Source of the DNA: Gnetum montanum
Taxonomy: Eukaryota; Streptophyta; Gnetopsida; Gnetales; Gnetaceae
Assembly: GCA_015680685.1 (NCBI GenBank)
Contig: MNCI01023346.1
Span: 42,816 to 100,385, forward strand
Length of the DNA stretch: 57,570 nt
Reading direction: 5' to 3'
This document shows, one piece after another, positions 13,401 through 24,405 of the stretch. Each line of letters begins with the position of its first letter. Within the stretch, counting starts at the first letter, position 1. Made by a program: the position numbers and the translations under genes. The notes under the pieces were generated by a model. That model saw only the letters and a program-made list of their open reading frames with translations, made no database searches and was not told the origin of the DNA.

Positions 13401-16400
13401 GTCATTTGCTTGCTAAGATATGGATTATGAAGATACACCTAGATCAGAAATTATCTAAGAAATTATGAACATTGAAATGAAGACCATAATTGTTGAATTT
13501 GAAAGTGATGGCAAAGAAGTCCCAAATGAGGAACTCATAGGTTGCTTGTTGCAAGCACTTCTTGAAAAATATGGTTTTGCTTAAGCTTTGGATGCGCTAG
13601 GAGAAAGACCCGATTTTACAAAATTAGTACCCCAATTGCAACTACAAGAAACCAAGATGGAACAGGTAGAAAAAGTTAAAGAAAAGGAATAAGTTATGTA
13701 TACTCGACAAAGTGGACAAGAATGAAACTCTTAAACAACTGACAATCAAATAACTCAAAAACTTTTAACAATACTAACCAAAACAAGGAATAATGGTCAG
13801 AGAACTTGTTTCATCTGTGGAAAACCAAGACATGAGTTAAAAGATTGCTGGTTCACTTTAAAGAACCCTCAAACCTCAACAACTGAAAGAAATATCATGC
13901 AAACTAAAATGACTCAACAACAACAACAAAGAAATAATAATAATAATCAAAGCAATAAACAAAGGGATGCAGCAAACCCGGTAGAAGATGAGATGGTATC
14001 AATCATCACTGGCATAATAACTCACGACACATGACACTATGGGAAAGGCCAAACATCATACCTGGCATATTGATTCAAGCTGTTCCCAACATGTATTAGG
14101 TAATCATATCCTATTCAGAAATCTTTATGCCATTGATGCCAGTGAAGCTACAACTTGAACAAGGGCAGTGTACAAATATAAATGTGTTGAAGATATCAAC
14201 TTGAAGATTGATAAATCAGTTTAGATCAAGAACATGTATTATACACTTGCGTTTAAGGGACATAACTTACTCTATGTTGTAGTGCTTGTAACGTTAGGTT
14301 ATAAGTGATGTTTGAAGAAGATTAGGATAAACAAGTAAAATATATGGTCTTGGACAACAACTCACGAACCAAACTAGCAGAAACAAAAGTAAGTAAATGG
14401 AGTCTTCAAGTTGAACCCAGTACATGAAGTACTTTGTGCAGCAACCCATAGTTCACGAGGAGACTATCTATGGCATGCAAGATTAGGATGTATGAATTGA
14501 CTATATATGCAGAAAATTATGAGGTCAATTGATGGCATACCTTAGTTGAATTTGAATTTAGAATTATTTTGCAATTCTTGTGCTTTTGGAAAGCAAACAA
14601 GATCTAAGTTTTCTTGTGTATTTTAAATTGCTGTAAGATTTAAATTGGAGATCATACACTCAAACATAGGTTCCTATGATAATATAGATACCATTGGTTG
14701 AACTAATTACTTTGTAACCTAAATTGATGGTTATTCAAGAAAAATTTATTAAATCCAAATAGGAGGTTTCAGTAACTTCAGATCATTCAGGGCATTGTTT
14801 GAAAGACAAATATGTTTACTTATCAAGAAGTTCTAACGGACAATGGTATAGAATTTACAATTTATCAATTTTAGGATTACCTTATGAAATGCAAAATTAT
14901 CCATCAGAAGATAGTTCTGTATAGTCCTAAACAAAATGGAGTTGCTAAAAGAAAGAAAAGACCATCTGTGAAATGGGATGAAGTTGTTAAGACATCTGTA
15001 CATTTTATCAAAAAAGTCCAATACTTTGTCACAAATTTGAATGCCCAGACAAAATATGGAATGGTAGACGTCCTAACTTGCAATATTTATGATCATTCAG
15101 ATGTAGAATGCACTACCATATACATACATAAGTCAAGCTTGATCAAAAGGTGAGAGAAGGATATTTCGTTGGTTACAGTATTCATACTAAAGGATATCGT
15201 ATCTGGGATCCAAAGCTGCAGAAATTAGCCATATCTTGTGATGTGATTTTTAATAAGGAAGAATTGTTAGAAGACAAATGTGAAGCAATTAATTCTAAAT
15301 ATGATAAATAGAAGCAAGAACCACGTTAAGATCTTGATGATGACCTTCCTGAAATTACTTAAAGGAAGGAAGTCGGTTAGGAGGAGATGTAGAAGATCAT
15401 GAGATACAATCTACAAAGAATGTTGAAGTACAATTAAGAACACCAGAAAATAGTGGTGAAACTGAATGTAATTCAGATAATCAACTCATGATTGAGATTA
15501 GAAGACCTAGATAATGGACATTCTACAATAGCAAGTGTTAGAGATTGCACAAATCTTGATATTAATGACTTGTTGAAATCATCGTATCCTAGCATTCTAT
15601 CATCTGTATTCATCGTGTCTATAAATCCTGCTTGCATTTCAGATGACTTGCCTAGGATTCCAATGGGTCAAAAAATCCTTAATATTGAACAAGGATAGAC
15701 GAGAAGTTGAAAAGCAGAAAATCCTATGGATAGGAGTTGCAACCTCAGAGGATTGTGATAACATCTCTGATTGATCAAGCAAACTAGTGTAGTCAAGTTC
15801 AATTGAACTTGTTGTAAAGGAATTTTCAGTAGTTGGCAAAAGGATAAACATATTGTATAACATTTTGATTTACATTGAGTTAATATCCAATATAATACCT
15901 AATCTTGATTTTCGTTATAAATGTCTTGAAGGTATGATTTTAACATGATACTAGAACATTGTTCAGGAAATTTAGGTGATAGCAAAGGAAGACCAGGAAC
16001 AATCCCTGTATATAGACGGACAAATTTTTAATAAAGAGACGGAATAATTGAGACTGGAATGAATCTCGTAGGAAGCTTGACCTTACTAGAAGATCAGTTA
16101 GTATGAAAGCCCATTATACAATAGGGGTGGACATGATGCGGACAACAGAGTACGCTATTTATCTGTGAGATATAGACTCAGGCCCAAAGAAATCTTCCGA
16201 TGTGTCATAAGAAAGCAAACCAACTTTCAATTTGTTTTAATTAAATCAAATATAATCAAGGAAGTACTGAAATTGGTACATGGAATAAAAGATACTCATG
16301 TTATATGGCGTACATTGAAGATGATGTATATGATGCAAGGAAGAATTATCTACAAAATAAATAGTCTGAAAATGAAAATAGGAGATGCAGTTAAAGGATC

Positions 16401-19400
16401 TTGCAGTAGAAATAAATATTTTAAGGATGAAGTAAGAAAATGTACTTGCAAAAGAAGATGGCACCATACGAATGGTTTTGGATGCTCTCCTAGAAAAATA
16501 TGCTATTGTAGTTGAGGCTGTGGAGGTCAAGGATACACATCTCACATACCCTATTTTGATTTCCAAACTATAATTTCAATAGATAAAGTTGGAATCAGAG
16601 GAAAGATCCTTTGAACAAGTCATGAGTACACAAGATAGATAGGAAAATCCTACTATGCAAGGAAACAACTTATCAAACAGGATGGAAAATATAAACATAA
16701 AAAAGATATATTGACAGATGCATCTTTTGTGGATAAAAGGGAGCATAAGTATCAAAATTGTTGCTTAATTTGAAAAATACCAGAATTTCAAATGTGCAAA
16801 AAATGATTATGCAGAGAAAGAAAAACAACAAAGGAGGAAGACAGCAATTAAAGAGCATTTATAAAAACTCCCATAATGATCATAGAAACAGCATACATGA
16901 TGAATATGTCAATAATATTATTGATGTATCATTTGATCTAAGGGGTTCAATCAAGAAAATTATGTATACAGATTGGTTTATTGGTTCAGGGTGCTCAAGA
17001 CATATTACAGGAAACAAAGAGATCTTTAAGTGCAGAAGTTTATCCGTAAGCAGAGGAACGACAAGTTAGCATAAGTAGCATTTGTAGGTAAAAATAAATA
17101 GAAGATGTTGACATAAAAATCAATAGTGTTCCAGTTAAAATCAAGGATGTTTACAATGTCCCAAAGATTAAACGACACACTCTACTGTCTGTAGCTGAAT
17201 TTGTAAGATTAGGTAAATGGATTTTTGTTCCATGAATATAAGATCAAAAGGTTCATCCTAAAATCATAAATCAAGAGGACAAATCTTTGGTGGAAGAAAC
17301 AAAGAAACAAAATAGTGCGTTTCAACTAAATCTGTTAATGCAGGCAATTTTCTCTGTATCTTGTAACAAAAATATAAATGAGTTATGAAATGCTAGATTT
17401 GGACATCTTAATGTTCAATATATGCAGAGACTACAAAAAATAGTAAGTCGCTGTTTGAAACTGGATCTTAAGTATATAACTTTGCAAGACCTGTGCAATA
17501 GGCAAACATGTGAGATTGCCTTTTCTACAAAATGGAACACATACAACATCTAGGGTCCTTGAATTGCTCCGTTCATCTATAGAAGTTATGGAGATGTTGT
17601 AGCCAAATCAGGATGTAACACTTTATTACATTTAGTGGTGACTAAAGAAAAATATGAATACATGTAATTAAGGCAAAAGTGATGGCTTTGAAATCTTTAA
17701 AGCATTTAAGAAGCTAGCACAGAAACAAAGTGGAAAGATATTTAAAAAGTCCATATCGATGATGGAACACAATACACATTAAGTTGAAAGAATAAATCCA
17801 AGATATGGACATTAGCCATCAATTAACAACACCCTGCTCTCCTCAATAAAACAGATCAATAGAGAGGAAAATTATGAGCATAGATAAAATGACGAGATGA
17901 ATGCTGACTAAATTTGGGCCAGATAAAAGTGATGGGGATGAAGATGTAAAAATAGTAGTACATATTCTCATAGGAACCTTGAATTACAAATGCTTAAATG
18001 AGATTCTCCTCAACTTTAATAAAGTGACCTTTTCTAACAGAAGCATTATGATAACATCTCTCAATAGAAGATAAATAGAGACAGAATTCAGATATTATCA
18101 AGTCAATTAGAAGTTGAAAAACAGAAAATTCAAAATGCAGAAGTTGCAATCTCAGAGGATTCTGATAACATGTCTGAGTGACCAAGGAAAACCGAAATAG
18201 TCAAGTTTGATTGAAATTGTTGTACAAGAATTTTCATCTGCTGTTAAGCAGATAAAAATAATATTGTATAAAATGTTGATTCACAATTCTAATTAGCAAT
18301 GCTGAGTTATAAAGTTCTAATTGGACTATATATCTTGGGTGTACCTATATTACAATTATTTCAGGTTCCAACACACCCAAAGCTGTCACTACTTACCATT
18401 AAATTGTTTATGGGTGATTTTCACAGTTTAATTTATGAAAATCATCAATAATTTTGCTGAGACGCACACCTGCATATCTAAACAAAACTATTGGATAGAA
18501 TGTTCTGCAACAGATCAGGGGCTTGGCATTTGGGCTTTTAAAACCCTTTTTTAAATATTTGAAACTAGTTCATGTTTTATTTTAGTGTGTTGTGTAAATT
18601 TTGTTTTTGAGTGTTGTATTGAGGCCTCCTGGCGTGATTTCCATGGTCTTATTTCTAGTGGACATTGAATTACTGGAGTTATTTGGTCAGTTGTGAGGGA
18701 ACTCCAACTTACAAAAATGGTGGATGTATTTGTGGTTGATATGTCCATGAGACTATGCGTTTGATTGTTTACTCAGGGAACTTCCACATTTAAAATAAAT
18801 TGCAGGAACACCCATGGCTATCAGACACCGAAAAGGGGCAACTTTGTCAAATTATAGACTGTCAGAAACTTTCTATGGAGGCATGTACTCATGCATCTCA
18901 AAATGAAAGGCTTCCTTTGAGGGTGGTGGTTCAAGTTTTATTTTTTGAACAGCTACAGCTGCGATCAGCGATTGCTGGTTGCTTTCATGTCTCAGATCAA
19001 AATGTTGCTGATTTAAGTTCTAACATGAATCCCTCCGGTGATGGCATGGGGCCTCAGTTAGGTGCTACAACAGTACAGAGAAGTGGCTGGACTGCTATTA
19101 TTCGTCAGAACCAGGTCCTTAAAGTGGACATGGATAGTATGAAGACTAGGGTAGGTGATCTTGAACAGCAATTTGGCGTTATCAGGCATGAGATTGAAAA
19201 GCTGGGAAAGGTAAGAGGTGCTTTCAGTTCAGTTTCTTTGGTGCTTTCCAAAACAATTGGTTGTCGCCCTACAAAATTAAATAGACAGAGAAGTGGTGTG
19301 AGTGTGCCCCCAAAATCATCCGCTACTAGCAGGCATGTTCACAACAACAATAAAGACAACTATAGGGAAAAGAGCCCAAAGCGTGCTGTTTTAAAGCAGC

Positions 19401-19432
19401 CAAAACATAAACGAAGCTTCTCTCTGTTTTAA
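4487..19432 (+). CDS. NPH3/RPT2-family BTB-domain protein (N-terminal exon not found)
   Basis: Coding exons are 4487-4556, 4635-5861 and 18806-19432; all junctions keep frame and give about 640 residues, so the protein is near full family length. Exon one carries the start of the BTB domain ([16 protein letters not shown]). Exon two carries the rest of BTB ([22 protein letters not shown]) and the NPH3 domain (DPSLFGWP, then [27 protein letters not shown]). Exon three continues it with [20 protein letters not shown] and FFEQLQLR, then a short coiled coil (about 19128-19211) and a basic serine-rich end (KRSFSLF). Family members act at the plasma membrane in blue-light and auxin-transport signalling, often as CUL3 substrate adaptors. 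Which paralogue this is cannot be told. The first exon with the start codon is not found; the in-frame ATG at 4401 lies in what reads as intron. Confidence 0.9.
4557..4634 (+). other. 78-nt intron inside the BTB domain, stop-free and a multiple of three
   Basis: The sequence starts GTTAGT and ends TTGCAG. Removing it joins FYLHK to FPLLS, the uninterrupted BTB motif of the family. It contains no stop in the coding frame and is 78 bases long, so an unspliced transcript would stay open and add 26 residues ([10 protein letters not shown] and on) in the middle of the BTB domain. Confidence 0.85.
4635..5861 (+). CDS. NPH3-family main exon (BTB remainder plus NPH3 domain)
   Basis: This exon is 409 codons with no stop. 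It is bounded by TTGCAG at 4629-4634 and a consensus donor AAG/GTAAGT at 5861/5862. It encodes the second half of the BTB fold, the linker with [11 protein letters not shown] and most of the NPH3 domain, ending in [10 protein letters not shown]. In the family the next residues are a HPWLS-type motif, and exactly that ([13 protein letters not shown]) opens the exon at 18806. This links the two blocks across 12.9 kb. Confidence 0.92.
6356..6722 (+). mobile_element. 5'-truncated LINE, end of reverse transcriptase ORF plus 3' tail
   Basis: Frame 6373-6627 encodes [36 protein letters not shown] and RGRLKHTW, the characteristic C-terminal block of plant non-LTR reverse transcriptases. It is followed by the 3' signature GACCCCATGTGGTTGGGATA and a GAC-repeat tail at 6711-6722. 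The 5' part of the element, including the catalytic fingers and palm, is absent. This is typical target-primed insertion truncation, inside the NPH3 intron. Confidence 0.8.
7000..7062 (-). mobile_element. LINE 3'-end fragment (antisense)
   Basis: On the - strand a GGATTTAGCCAACACCC...GACAAAGC motif runs into a short GATGATGATCAT tail. It matches the tail layout of the LINE at 6356-6722 but in opposite orientation. Only the tail remains. Confidence 0.45.
7370..7680 (+). mobile_element. Candidate LTR fragment with tRNA primer site
   Basis: TTGGTATCAATG at about 7662 resembles the TGGTATCA primer-binding start used by copia-type elements (complementary to initiator methionine tRNA). A second TGGTATCA occurs at 7321. 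The sequence between them (GTGAAGAATCAATAGAGGCT and onward) has the look of an LTR end. No partner LTR or polyprotein could be assigned, so this is tentative. Confidence 0.3.
8104..8200 (+). repeat. Direct repeat copy 1 (about 98 bp)
   Basis: The sequence CATATGCTCTATTTATTGTA through TTCTATTTCAACAATTTTTT recurs at 8584-8680 with few differences. The copies are about 480 bases apart in the NPH3 intron. An antisense frame over copy 1 (8161-7901) has no recognised family. Confidence 0.75.
8584..8680 (+). repeat. Direct repeat copy 2 (about 98 bp)
   Basis: This is the second copy of the block at 8104-8200, in the same orientation. The intervening DNA (8201-8583) has no recognised coding sequence. 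The pair could be short terminal repeats of a small element or a segmental duplication. Confidence 0.75.
10945..11050 (-). repeat. tRNA-like SINE fragment
   Basis: On the - strand TAGCTCACTTGGTTAGGGCA is an excellent box A, and about 50 bases later CAAGTTCAATTTC is a box-B-like element. The spacing is longer than in a normal tRNA, which favours a SINE head or tRNA pseudogene. Confidence 0.5.
11391..11835 (+). repeat. Tandem duplication of about 235-bp units
   Basis: Two adjacent diverged copies (about 11391-11628 and 11629-11835) share, in order, GCCTATTTTAA, AAAATTAAG, AATCTAGAA, ATTATTTAGTATG, CATGACTCT, TTTACAAGAT and AAGAAGTTG. The difference level suggests an old duplication. No coding function was seen. 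Confidence 0.7.
12266..12463 (-). pseudogene. copia-type gag scrap with zinc knuckle (antisense)
   Basis: A 65-residue frame on the - strand contains [11 protein letters not shown], resembling the second half of a CCHC zinc knuckle (the first Cys pair is incomplete), between glutamine/asparagine-rich segments, as in copia gag proteins. Nothing else of the element is recognisable nearby on this strand, so it is an isolated fragment. Confidence 0.4.
12986..15746 (+). mobile_element. Degenerate copia-type element 1 (gag, protease, integrase; no RT seen)
   Basis: TGGTATTAGAGCC at 12986 is a typical copia primer-binding site, preceded by CAACA, a plausible LTR end. Downstream come a gag piece (13241-13468), an intact CCHC zinc knuckle starting 13807 ([14 protein letters not shown]), a protease remnant near 14062 ([10 protein letters not shown]), a GAG-pre-integrase block near 14470-14620 ([22 protein letters not shown]), integrase remnants at 14910-14960 ([10 protein letters not shown]) and the integrase C-terminal block near 15160-15280 ([16 protein letters not shown]). 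Stops and shifts break every domain. No reverse transcriptase or RNase H could be found before the LTR-like repeat at 15747. The 5' LTR, left of 12986, is too eroded to delimit. Confidence 0.7.
15747..15944 (+). repeat. LTR-like repeat shared by two tandem copia elements
   Basis: The block begins CTCAGAGGATTGTGATAACA-like and ends TTTTAACA directly before TGATACTAGAAC, a mutated copia primer site. It recurs from 18151 with the same order of words (TCAGAGGATT, GATAACAT, TAGTCAAGTT, TTGTTGTA, AATTTTCA, TATTGTATAA). It therefore seems to serve as 3' LTR of element 1 and 5' LTR of element 2. Confidence 0.55.
15945..18150 (+). mobile_element. Degenerate copia-type element 2 (gag, protease, integrase; no RT seen)
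   Basis: It starts with the eroded primer site TGATACTAGAAC. Recognisable parts are a gag region (16165-16515), a frameshifted zinc knuckle near 16700-16770 (CIFCG, then HKYQNCC in another frame), a protease remnant near 16975 ([14 protein letters not shown], with Gly where the catalytic Asp is expected), a GAG-pre-integrase remnant near 17390 (ARFGHLN) and integrase scraps to about 17900. As in element 1, no reverse transcriptase or RNase H is visible before the repeat at 18151. Confidence 0.65.
18151..18290 (+). repeat. Second copy of the copia LTR-like repeat
   Basis: This is the partner of 15747-15944. Its downstream end runs into the SINE fragment at 18297, so the LTR is truncated or interrupted there. 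Confidence 0.5.
18297..18378 (+). repeat. 3' part of SINE family S (copy 1)
   Basis: The sequence TATATCTTGGGTGTACCTAT followed by ATTACAATTATTTCAGGTTC and CAACAC is shared almost exactly with 51439-51488 and, more diverged, with 25250-25300. The tRNA-like head is missing here. Confidence 0.65.
18806..19432 (+). CDS. NPH3-family last exon (NPH3 C-terminus and coiled coil)
   Basis: The exon opens directly after TTGCAG with [13 protein letters not shown] and runs 208 codons to a stop at 19430-19432. It holds the most conserved part of the family, the [19 protein letters not shown] stretch. A hydrophilic linker and a heptad-like stretch follow ([16 protein letters not shown]). A potential donor GTAAGA at 19210 is followed by coding-like sequence, so reading through to 19432 is preferred. 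The C-terminus is lysine/serine-rich. No AATAAA was seen shortly after the stop. Confidence 0.9.
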   Translation, partial: EHPWLSDTEKGQLCQIIDCQKLSMEACTHASQNERLPLRVVVQVLFFEQLQLRSAIAGCFHVSDQNVADLSSNMNPSGDGMGPQLGATTVQRSGWTAIIRQNQVLKVDMDSMKTRVGDLEQQFGVIRHEIEKLGKVRGAFSSVSLVLSKTIGCRPTKLNRQRSGVSVPPKSSATSRHVHNNNKDNYREKSPKRAVLKQPKHKRSFSLF

Positions 19433-19709
19433 ATATTTTAATTTAAGTTTCTATCCCTTATGTAAAAATCTGTTTTAGCACATGTCCCTGTATATGTGTA
19501 CATCTCTGAAACTTGTATGAGCTAATTTATGACCTTTATACGTGCCCATCCACAACCCCATGTATGAATACGTAACTAGCTTTTGGGTTCTTCAAAAAAC
19601 ATAACTATGACAAATACAATCATCCCTTCAATTGGTGGGACGAATTAACAGATTGTGTTACGTTCCCAAATGGATATGTTTTTTACTTCACTTGCATTAA
19701 AAGGCTTTT

Positions 19710-19797
19710 CCAGGTGGTAAAATGAAAGCTTATATTTTACTTTATTGCATAATGGTTTTATCTTTTTGGGCTTATCCAGGTGGTAAAATGAAAGCTT
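19710..19797 (+). repeat. Exact 22-bp direct repeat, 66 bases apart
   Basis: CCAGGTGGTAAAATGAAAGC plus TT occurs at 19710-19731 and again at 19776-19797. It lies about 280 bases beyond the NPH3 stop, probably within or just past the 3' UTR. Confidence 0.9.
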
Positions 19798-20810
19798 CAT
19801 TGATGGTTTCATCCTGTTTATGGGAATCAGAAAATGCCCTTTGTAAAGAGGTTGCAAGGAACTATAGAGTAATATTTTTACTTGTCATGGGAAAAAACTT
19901 GAGAGAAGAGATGTACAATAACTTGAAATGGGTACTGATAGGGGGGTTGACACATGAATTGCAAAGTTTGAATTTGAATGGTCTCCGTTAAGGAATACTG
20001 CTTGATTCCTGCTACCGGATGTACATTCATAGATAACCTTGCAAGGAATTATATTCATAAGGTAAGCTTACTTTTTGAATTTAACTTCTTGTAGTCATGT
20101 TAAAACTAGTTTAGCTCTATTATAATACATCATTATTATCTGGTTGAGAGAATCTTCTTCATTTTCAATTTAATAAAATGCCAAAATTAATTTATTAAGA
20201 ATTGAATTCTTAGTTTTAAAAAAATCAAAACAGGTGTTAATTTTTGCCATAGCAATTGTTCAGCAGAATATTTTGTGTTGGTTTTTGTTGGTATACACAA
20301 CTTGAAATGGTAGTGTTTATGTTATGATCATAAATAAGTATTTGTTTTCTACGACAAAGTTTACTCAACTAGAAATTCCCATGCAAAAGTTCATATATTG
20401 GCTTAGCATTATGGCCATAATTATTTATTTTTGGTGATATTGAGTTCTCAACCAAAATTATGATTTAGAATGATCTTTGCCTTTTATGGTAGGCAACTAC
20501 CAACAAATATATTCTACATGATAACAATTTAATTTCTGCAGTTATTATTATAACATTTAATATTCTATATGCAATATTTTGTTTGCATGCATAGTTTAAC
20601 ATTAGGGTTAACTAAAGGCTAAAGGTTCATGGAAAAAGGTAGTAAAGAGTTAAGAACCATTTCTGTTAGATGAGCTTAAAGCCAAAGCTTAACATATTAT
20701 ATGCAATTGTTAAACTTTGTATGCTAAGGATCTTAAGAAAGTAGAAATTGGAATATAACAATTTTTGATGATGTGTTATGGAATAAGTTTTCTTCTCTAT
20801 ATATTATAGA

Positions 20811-20916
20811 ATTCCTTCAGTTATGGTTTTATTCTTATTTAGGAATTGACTTGCTCAACTTACATTCCTTCAGTTATGGTTTTATTCTTATTTAGGAATT
20901 GATTTGCTCAACTTAC
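20811..20916 (+). repeat. 53-bp tandem duplication
   Basis: The unit ATTCCTTCAGTTATGGTTTT and following bases occurs at 20811-20863 and 20864-20916, nearly identical, so it is recent compared with other repeats here. Confidence 0.92.
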
Positions 20917-23016
20917 GTGCATACATTGGACTCATAAACAAAACACAACTAAATGCCCTTGAAAAGTCTCGACTCTCCCTTTTGTATTCACAACTTTTCT
21001 TGAGCTAAATAATTCTTTAATTAAACATAAACACAATGTTTCATTTATGACTTTTTTAAAAAATTTATATTAACCATGAATTACTATTCAACAACAATTT
21101 TGTTGTTGGAGGTTGATATACCACTACTAGAAGTTGTGACAATGTATTAGTTTCTAAAATAGTATTAAAACATTAAACCTACCAACAAACTCATAGCCAT
21201 GGTAATTGAAAAGATTAAGTTAAAAGGTTATAATGGTGGAAAGATATAGTTGTAAAAGTTGGACATTAAAGATTTGGATGTAATTACAAATTTTCAAGAT
21301 GTTTACAAATTGTGAAAGAGGCTATTAAGCAATGTTTTAAGAAAATTCAACATCAAAAGAAAGTTTGATTCTATTGAAAAGATATTGAAGGTAAGCTTGA
21401 TGGACAAGAAGAATATAAGTAGCAATTTTCATATATAGATACGGATATGGATTTGTAGAATAAAAATGAGATTTCACTATTTTAGAGCTGAAATCAAAAG
21501 AGTGACCATCATTTGGAACAATAGGAAGGTTGCTCGTTTCTCATGTTGCAAGGCCTAAGTTTGAGGTTGGGTGCAACCATGCCCAAAAAGGTTATGCTTT
21601 TGTTCATCCACTGACACTTTTGAAAGCCCAATTGGTAGGATGAGCGTTGAGCCTTCAAGTGATGATCCTTGGTTGAAACCAAAAGTTTGAAAATGTTTAG
21701 AACAATATTATATAAATATTTAATGATAGATGAACAAAATAATTTTAAAAATTTATGCAATTAACTTTTTTTTCAAATAGAATATTGCATGCAAGAGTGT
21801 GTATGGTTTATTTAATACATCACCATTAGTACTAAGGTGAAATCTTGAAGACTTACCATAAGGTTGTTGGATACATTTAATTTTACCTAAAAATATTGAT
21901 ATTGACATATTTTGTATAAGTTGATTAATCTCTTAGATTTTTTTGGGTCTAGACAAATAGAGTTAAATTTTAGTTTTATTTTCACTATTACAAATCATAG
22001 TTTAATTAATTGTAACATAATGGTAATTATGCTAAAAATGACATTCTTACATTTAACATTTCCTAAGTAATATAATTTGGTTTAAATATCTACTCATTTA
22101 GAACAATAACTTTTAAGTAGAAGGCTCTCAAGGAAATATGTTAGATATGATTGTTATTATTATTTACTATTATTATATAGGATTGTGATTAATAGTTTCA
22201 TAAACATAATGACATTCTCCAACTTAAGAGGGTTTATGATTCTTAACTTGAAATGATAGAAATCATGAATTTAAGCCAAGCAAGATTATGGTTGAATGTT
22301 GGTGCTTTCATTACAAAACTTGCCTCGTTTACACTTTTGTGTGATTAGTGTTAGAGTGAACGTAGTAGTAGTTGGTAAATCAATTTGGCCGCCAAAATTT
22401 TTGAATTTGAAATTTTTTTCTTGATTTCTATGTAGTTGCAACTAGCAATGGCCATCATAATGGAAGTTTTTGATAATCATGATTGGACTATAGCTCTTGG
22501 TGGTAGTTGTGGTCAAATGTGTGGGGAAAATTTCAAATATCATAACTTAAGTGCAATGTGCCATTGATCTAGGAAAATGGCATGGAAATTTTACAGTTAG
22601 GTCATCGTGACTACTACAATTGGGTTGTGGCTTGTGAGCTTGTTGAATGAAAATTCAAATGCCACAGGTCATGGTGGAGGTTGTAGTGGATAGTAAGGGA
22701 ATATAGAATACTATGAGATTTGATGGGAATTAAATTGATACTTGTACTCTAATACTTCCAAGTATTCACGTGTGATGTTGGTGATAATGGGGAAATGTCT
22801 AATTAAAATTGAATTAAAAAAATTGATTGTGCTTCTTTAGTGCTTCAAAATGAGTTCGATGTTTCAATGATGGAAAGAGGTTTGATGTATTTTGGTGCTT
22901 TAATTGTGGAAAAGATTAAATCCTTTGAAGAAATTTTTAACAAAGTTTGAGTGGTTTAAATTTCATTACAAATGAAGTAAACATCATACATATCTATGTT
23001 TTATGTTGAGGGGGAA

Positions 23017-23660
23017 TGCAGGAGCGTGAGAATGAAGAAGCATGTACCCAAACGAATTTATAATTATTTTTTTCAGGAGCCAGATCAGACGCATACAAAA
23101 CACGAATATATAACATATTCATAAATCAAGGAAGCAAGCAAAACCAGTAGCCTTAATCAGAGCCATAAACGGGCTTTAGCCTCGATTTTTAATTTCCTAT
23201 ATATGCTTAATGTAATTTTATTTGTCATTTTTTGTGAGTTTTCTGATCTTTCATTACTTCTAAGCAATCTCTCGGACATATGGTTATCTGATTTTGTTCT
23301 TGCAATTATGCAATTGAAGCAGAGAAAATTTTAATAATGTTTTTTGTCTGTTCCATTGTATGTTCCAAGGACAGCTCCGCGGTGTTTTATATAAGTTTGT
23401 AAATATAATTAATTTTTTCACATTTGTAACGCATTTCCATGTGAAATGGAACGCGCTCCTAGGCTCGCAACGCAGGGAGTGAAATATTTGGTAGAGACCC
23501 CTCCTGCGTAACAATGATACATATTTATAGAATTGGCTTGGGGCCAATCTATGTTGATGTTCGGAGGCTTGCCCAATGTAAAATGGGCATGAATAAATAG
23601 TTAGCTTTAGGGTTTTGGTGCCGAAATACATCTTATTCATCCTTATTTATATTTGGTACG
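23017..23660 (+). mobile_element. Candidate LTR after a polypurine tract
   Basis: TTGAGGGGGAA at 23006-23016 is a typical polypurine tract of plant LTR elements and is followed immediately by TGCAGGAGCG, a plausible LTR start. Inside are TATA-like words (TTTATATAAG near 23379) and an antisense open frame (23640-23284) with no recognised family. The far end and a partner LTR were not found, so this is tentative. Confidence 0.3.
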
Positions 23661-24371
23661 ACTTTTAGACTTCCAATTTAATGGAAATGAAGAGAGTGTT
23701 TTTACATAGCTTTGTACCCTTATTACAAAAAATCTAAATGGCTTACTAATTAAACATGTAGTACATAACTTTGAATCAAAAACTTGCATATGTCTTCTTT
23801 CTTGAATGATGTTGTTAGTGGAAATTTCATACTATATCTAACATTCCCTCTTTTATCATGGAATTTGAGTATTAGGATGTCATGTTGACTGTTGTCTCTT
23901 GGTTGTCTATGTCTTTGTTGATCTTGCTAATGCTAATTTTGTTGTTTAGGTACTTCACTTGAAATGGCAAAAGGCTTTTTATCATTAAAACAACTTCTTG
24001 GTTACATGAGTCAACATGTTTTGACTTGATCATTCCGTTCTTCACTTCTCACTTGACTAAACAGTGTTGTCTATATGTTTGGATTGTTTATGGAGCACAT
24101 GTTCCTTGAAGAACATTATATGAACAATATTATCATAGAGCATGTTGATTGGAACTTCCACCTTGAATTCTAACTATTCAACAATTTTTTCAGCAACAAA
24201 ATGTGTTGTACATAATTTGCCATGATGCCATGATAATGAGTTCTACTGTTCAATTCTCACTCCATTTTTGAGTGTGGCAATAATGGACTAGCTTTGTGGT
24301 AGGACACTTTGTGTAGTAGGTTACGTCTACCTTGCTATGGTGAGGGGGTTATGCTACTAGCACCTATTTCT

Positions 24372-24405
<34 letters not shown>

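Larger units (their letters stand above)
5862..18805 (+). other. 12.9-kb intron of the NPH3-type gene
   Basis: The donor GTAAGT at 5862 and acceptor TTGCAG ending at 18805 bracket the intron; reading phase 0 is kept. Inside are a LINE 3' end (6356-6722), an antisense LINE tail, a candidate LTR fragment with primer site (about 7370-7680), duplicated segments, an antisense SINE head, an antisense copia gag scrap and two tandem copia-type elements (12986-18290). The stretches 8700-10900 and 11840-12265 hold nothing I could identify beyond AT-rich DNA; an N lies at 10761. Confidence 0.85.
19433..23000. other. Intergenic stretch downstream of the NPH3-type gene
   Basis: Apart from the 3' UTR expected in the first few hundred bases and the two small duplications listed separately (19710-19797 and 20811-20916), nothing coding was recognised. 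The open frames 19722-19991 and 21760-21509 show no family resemblance and are probably chance. Confidence 0.5.
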
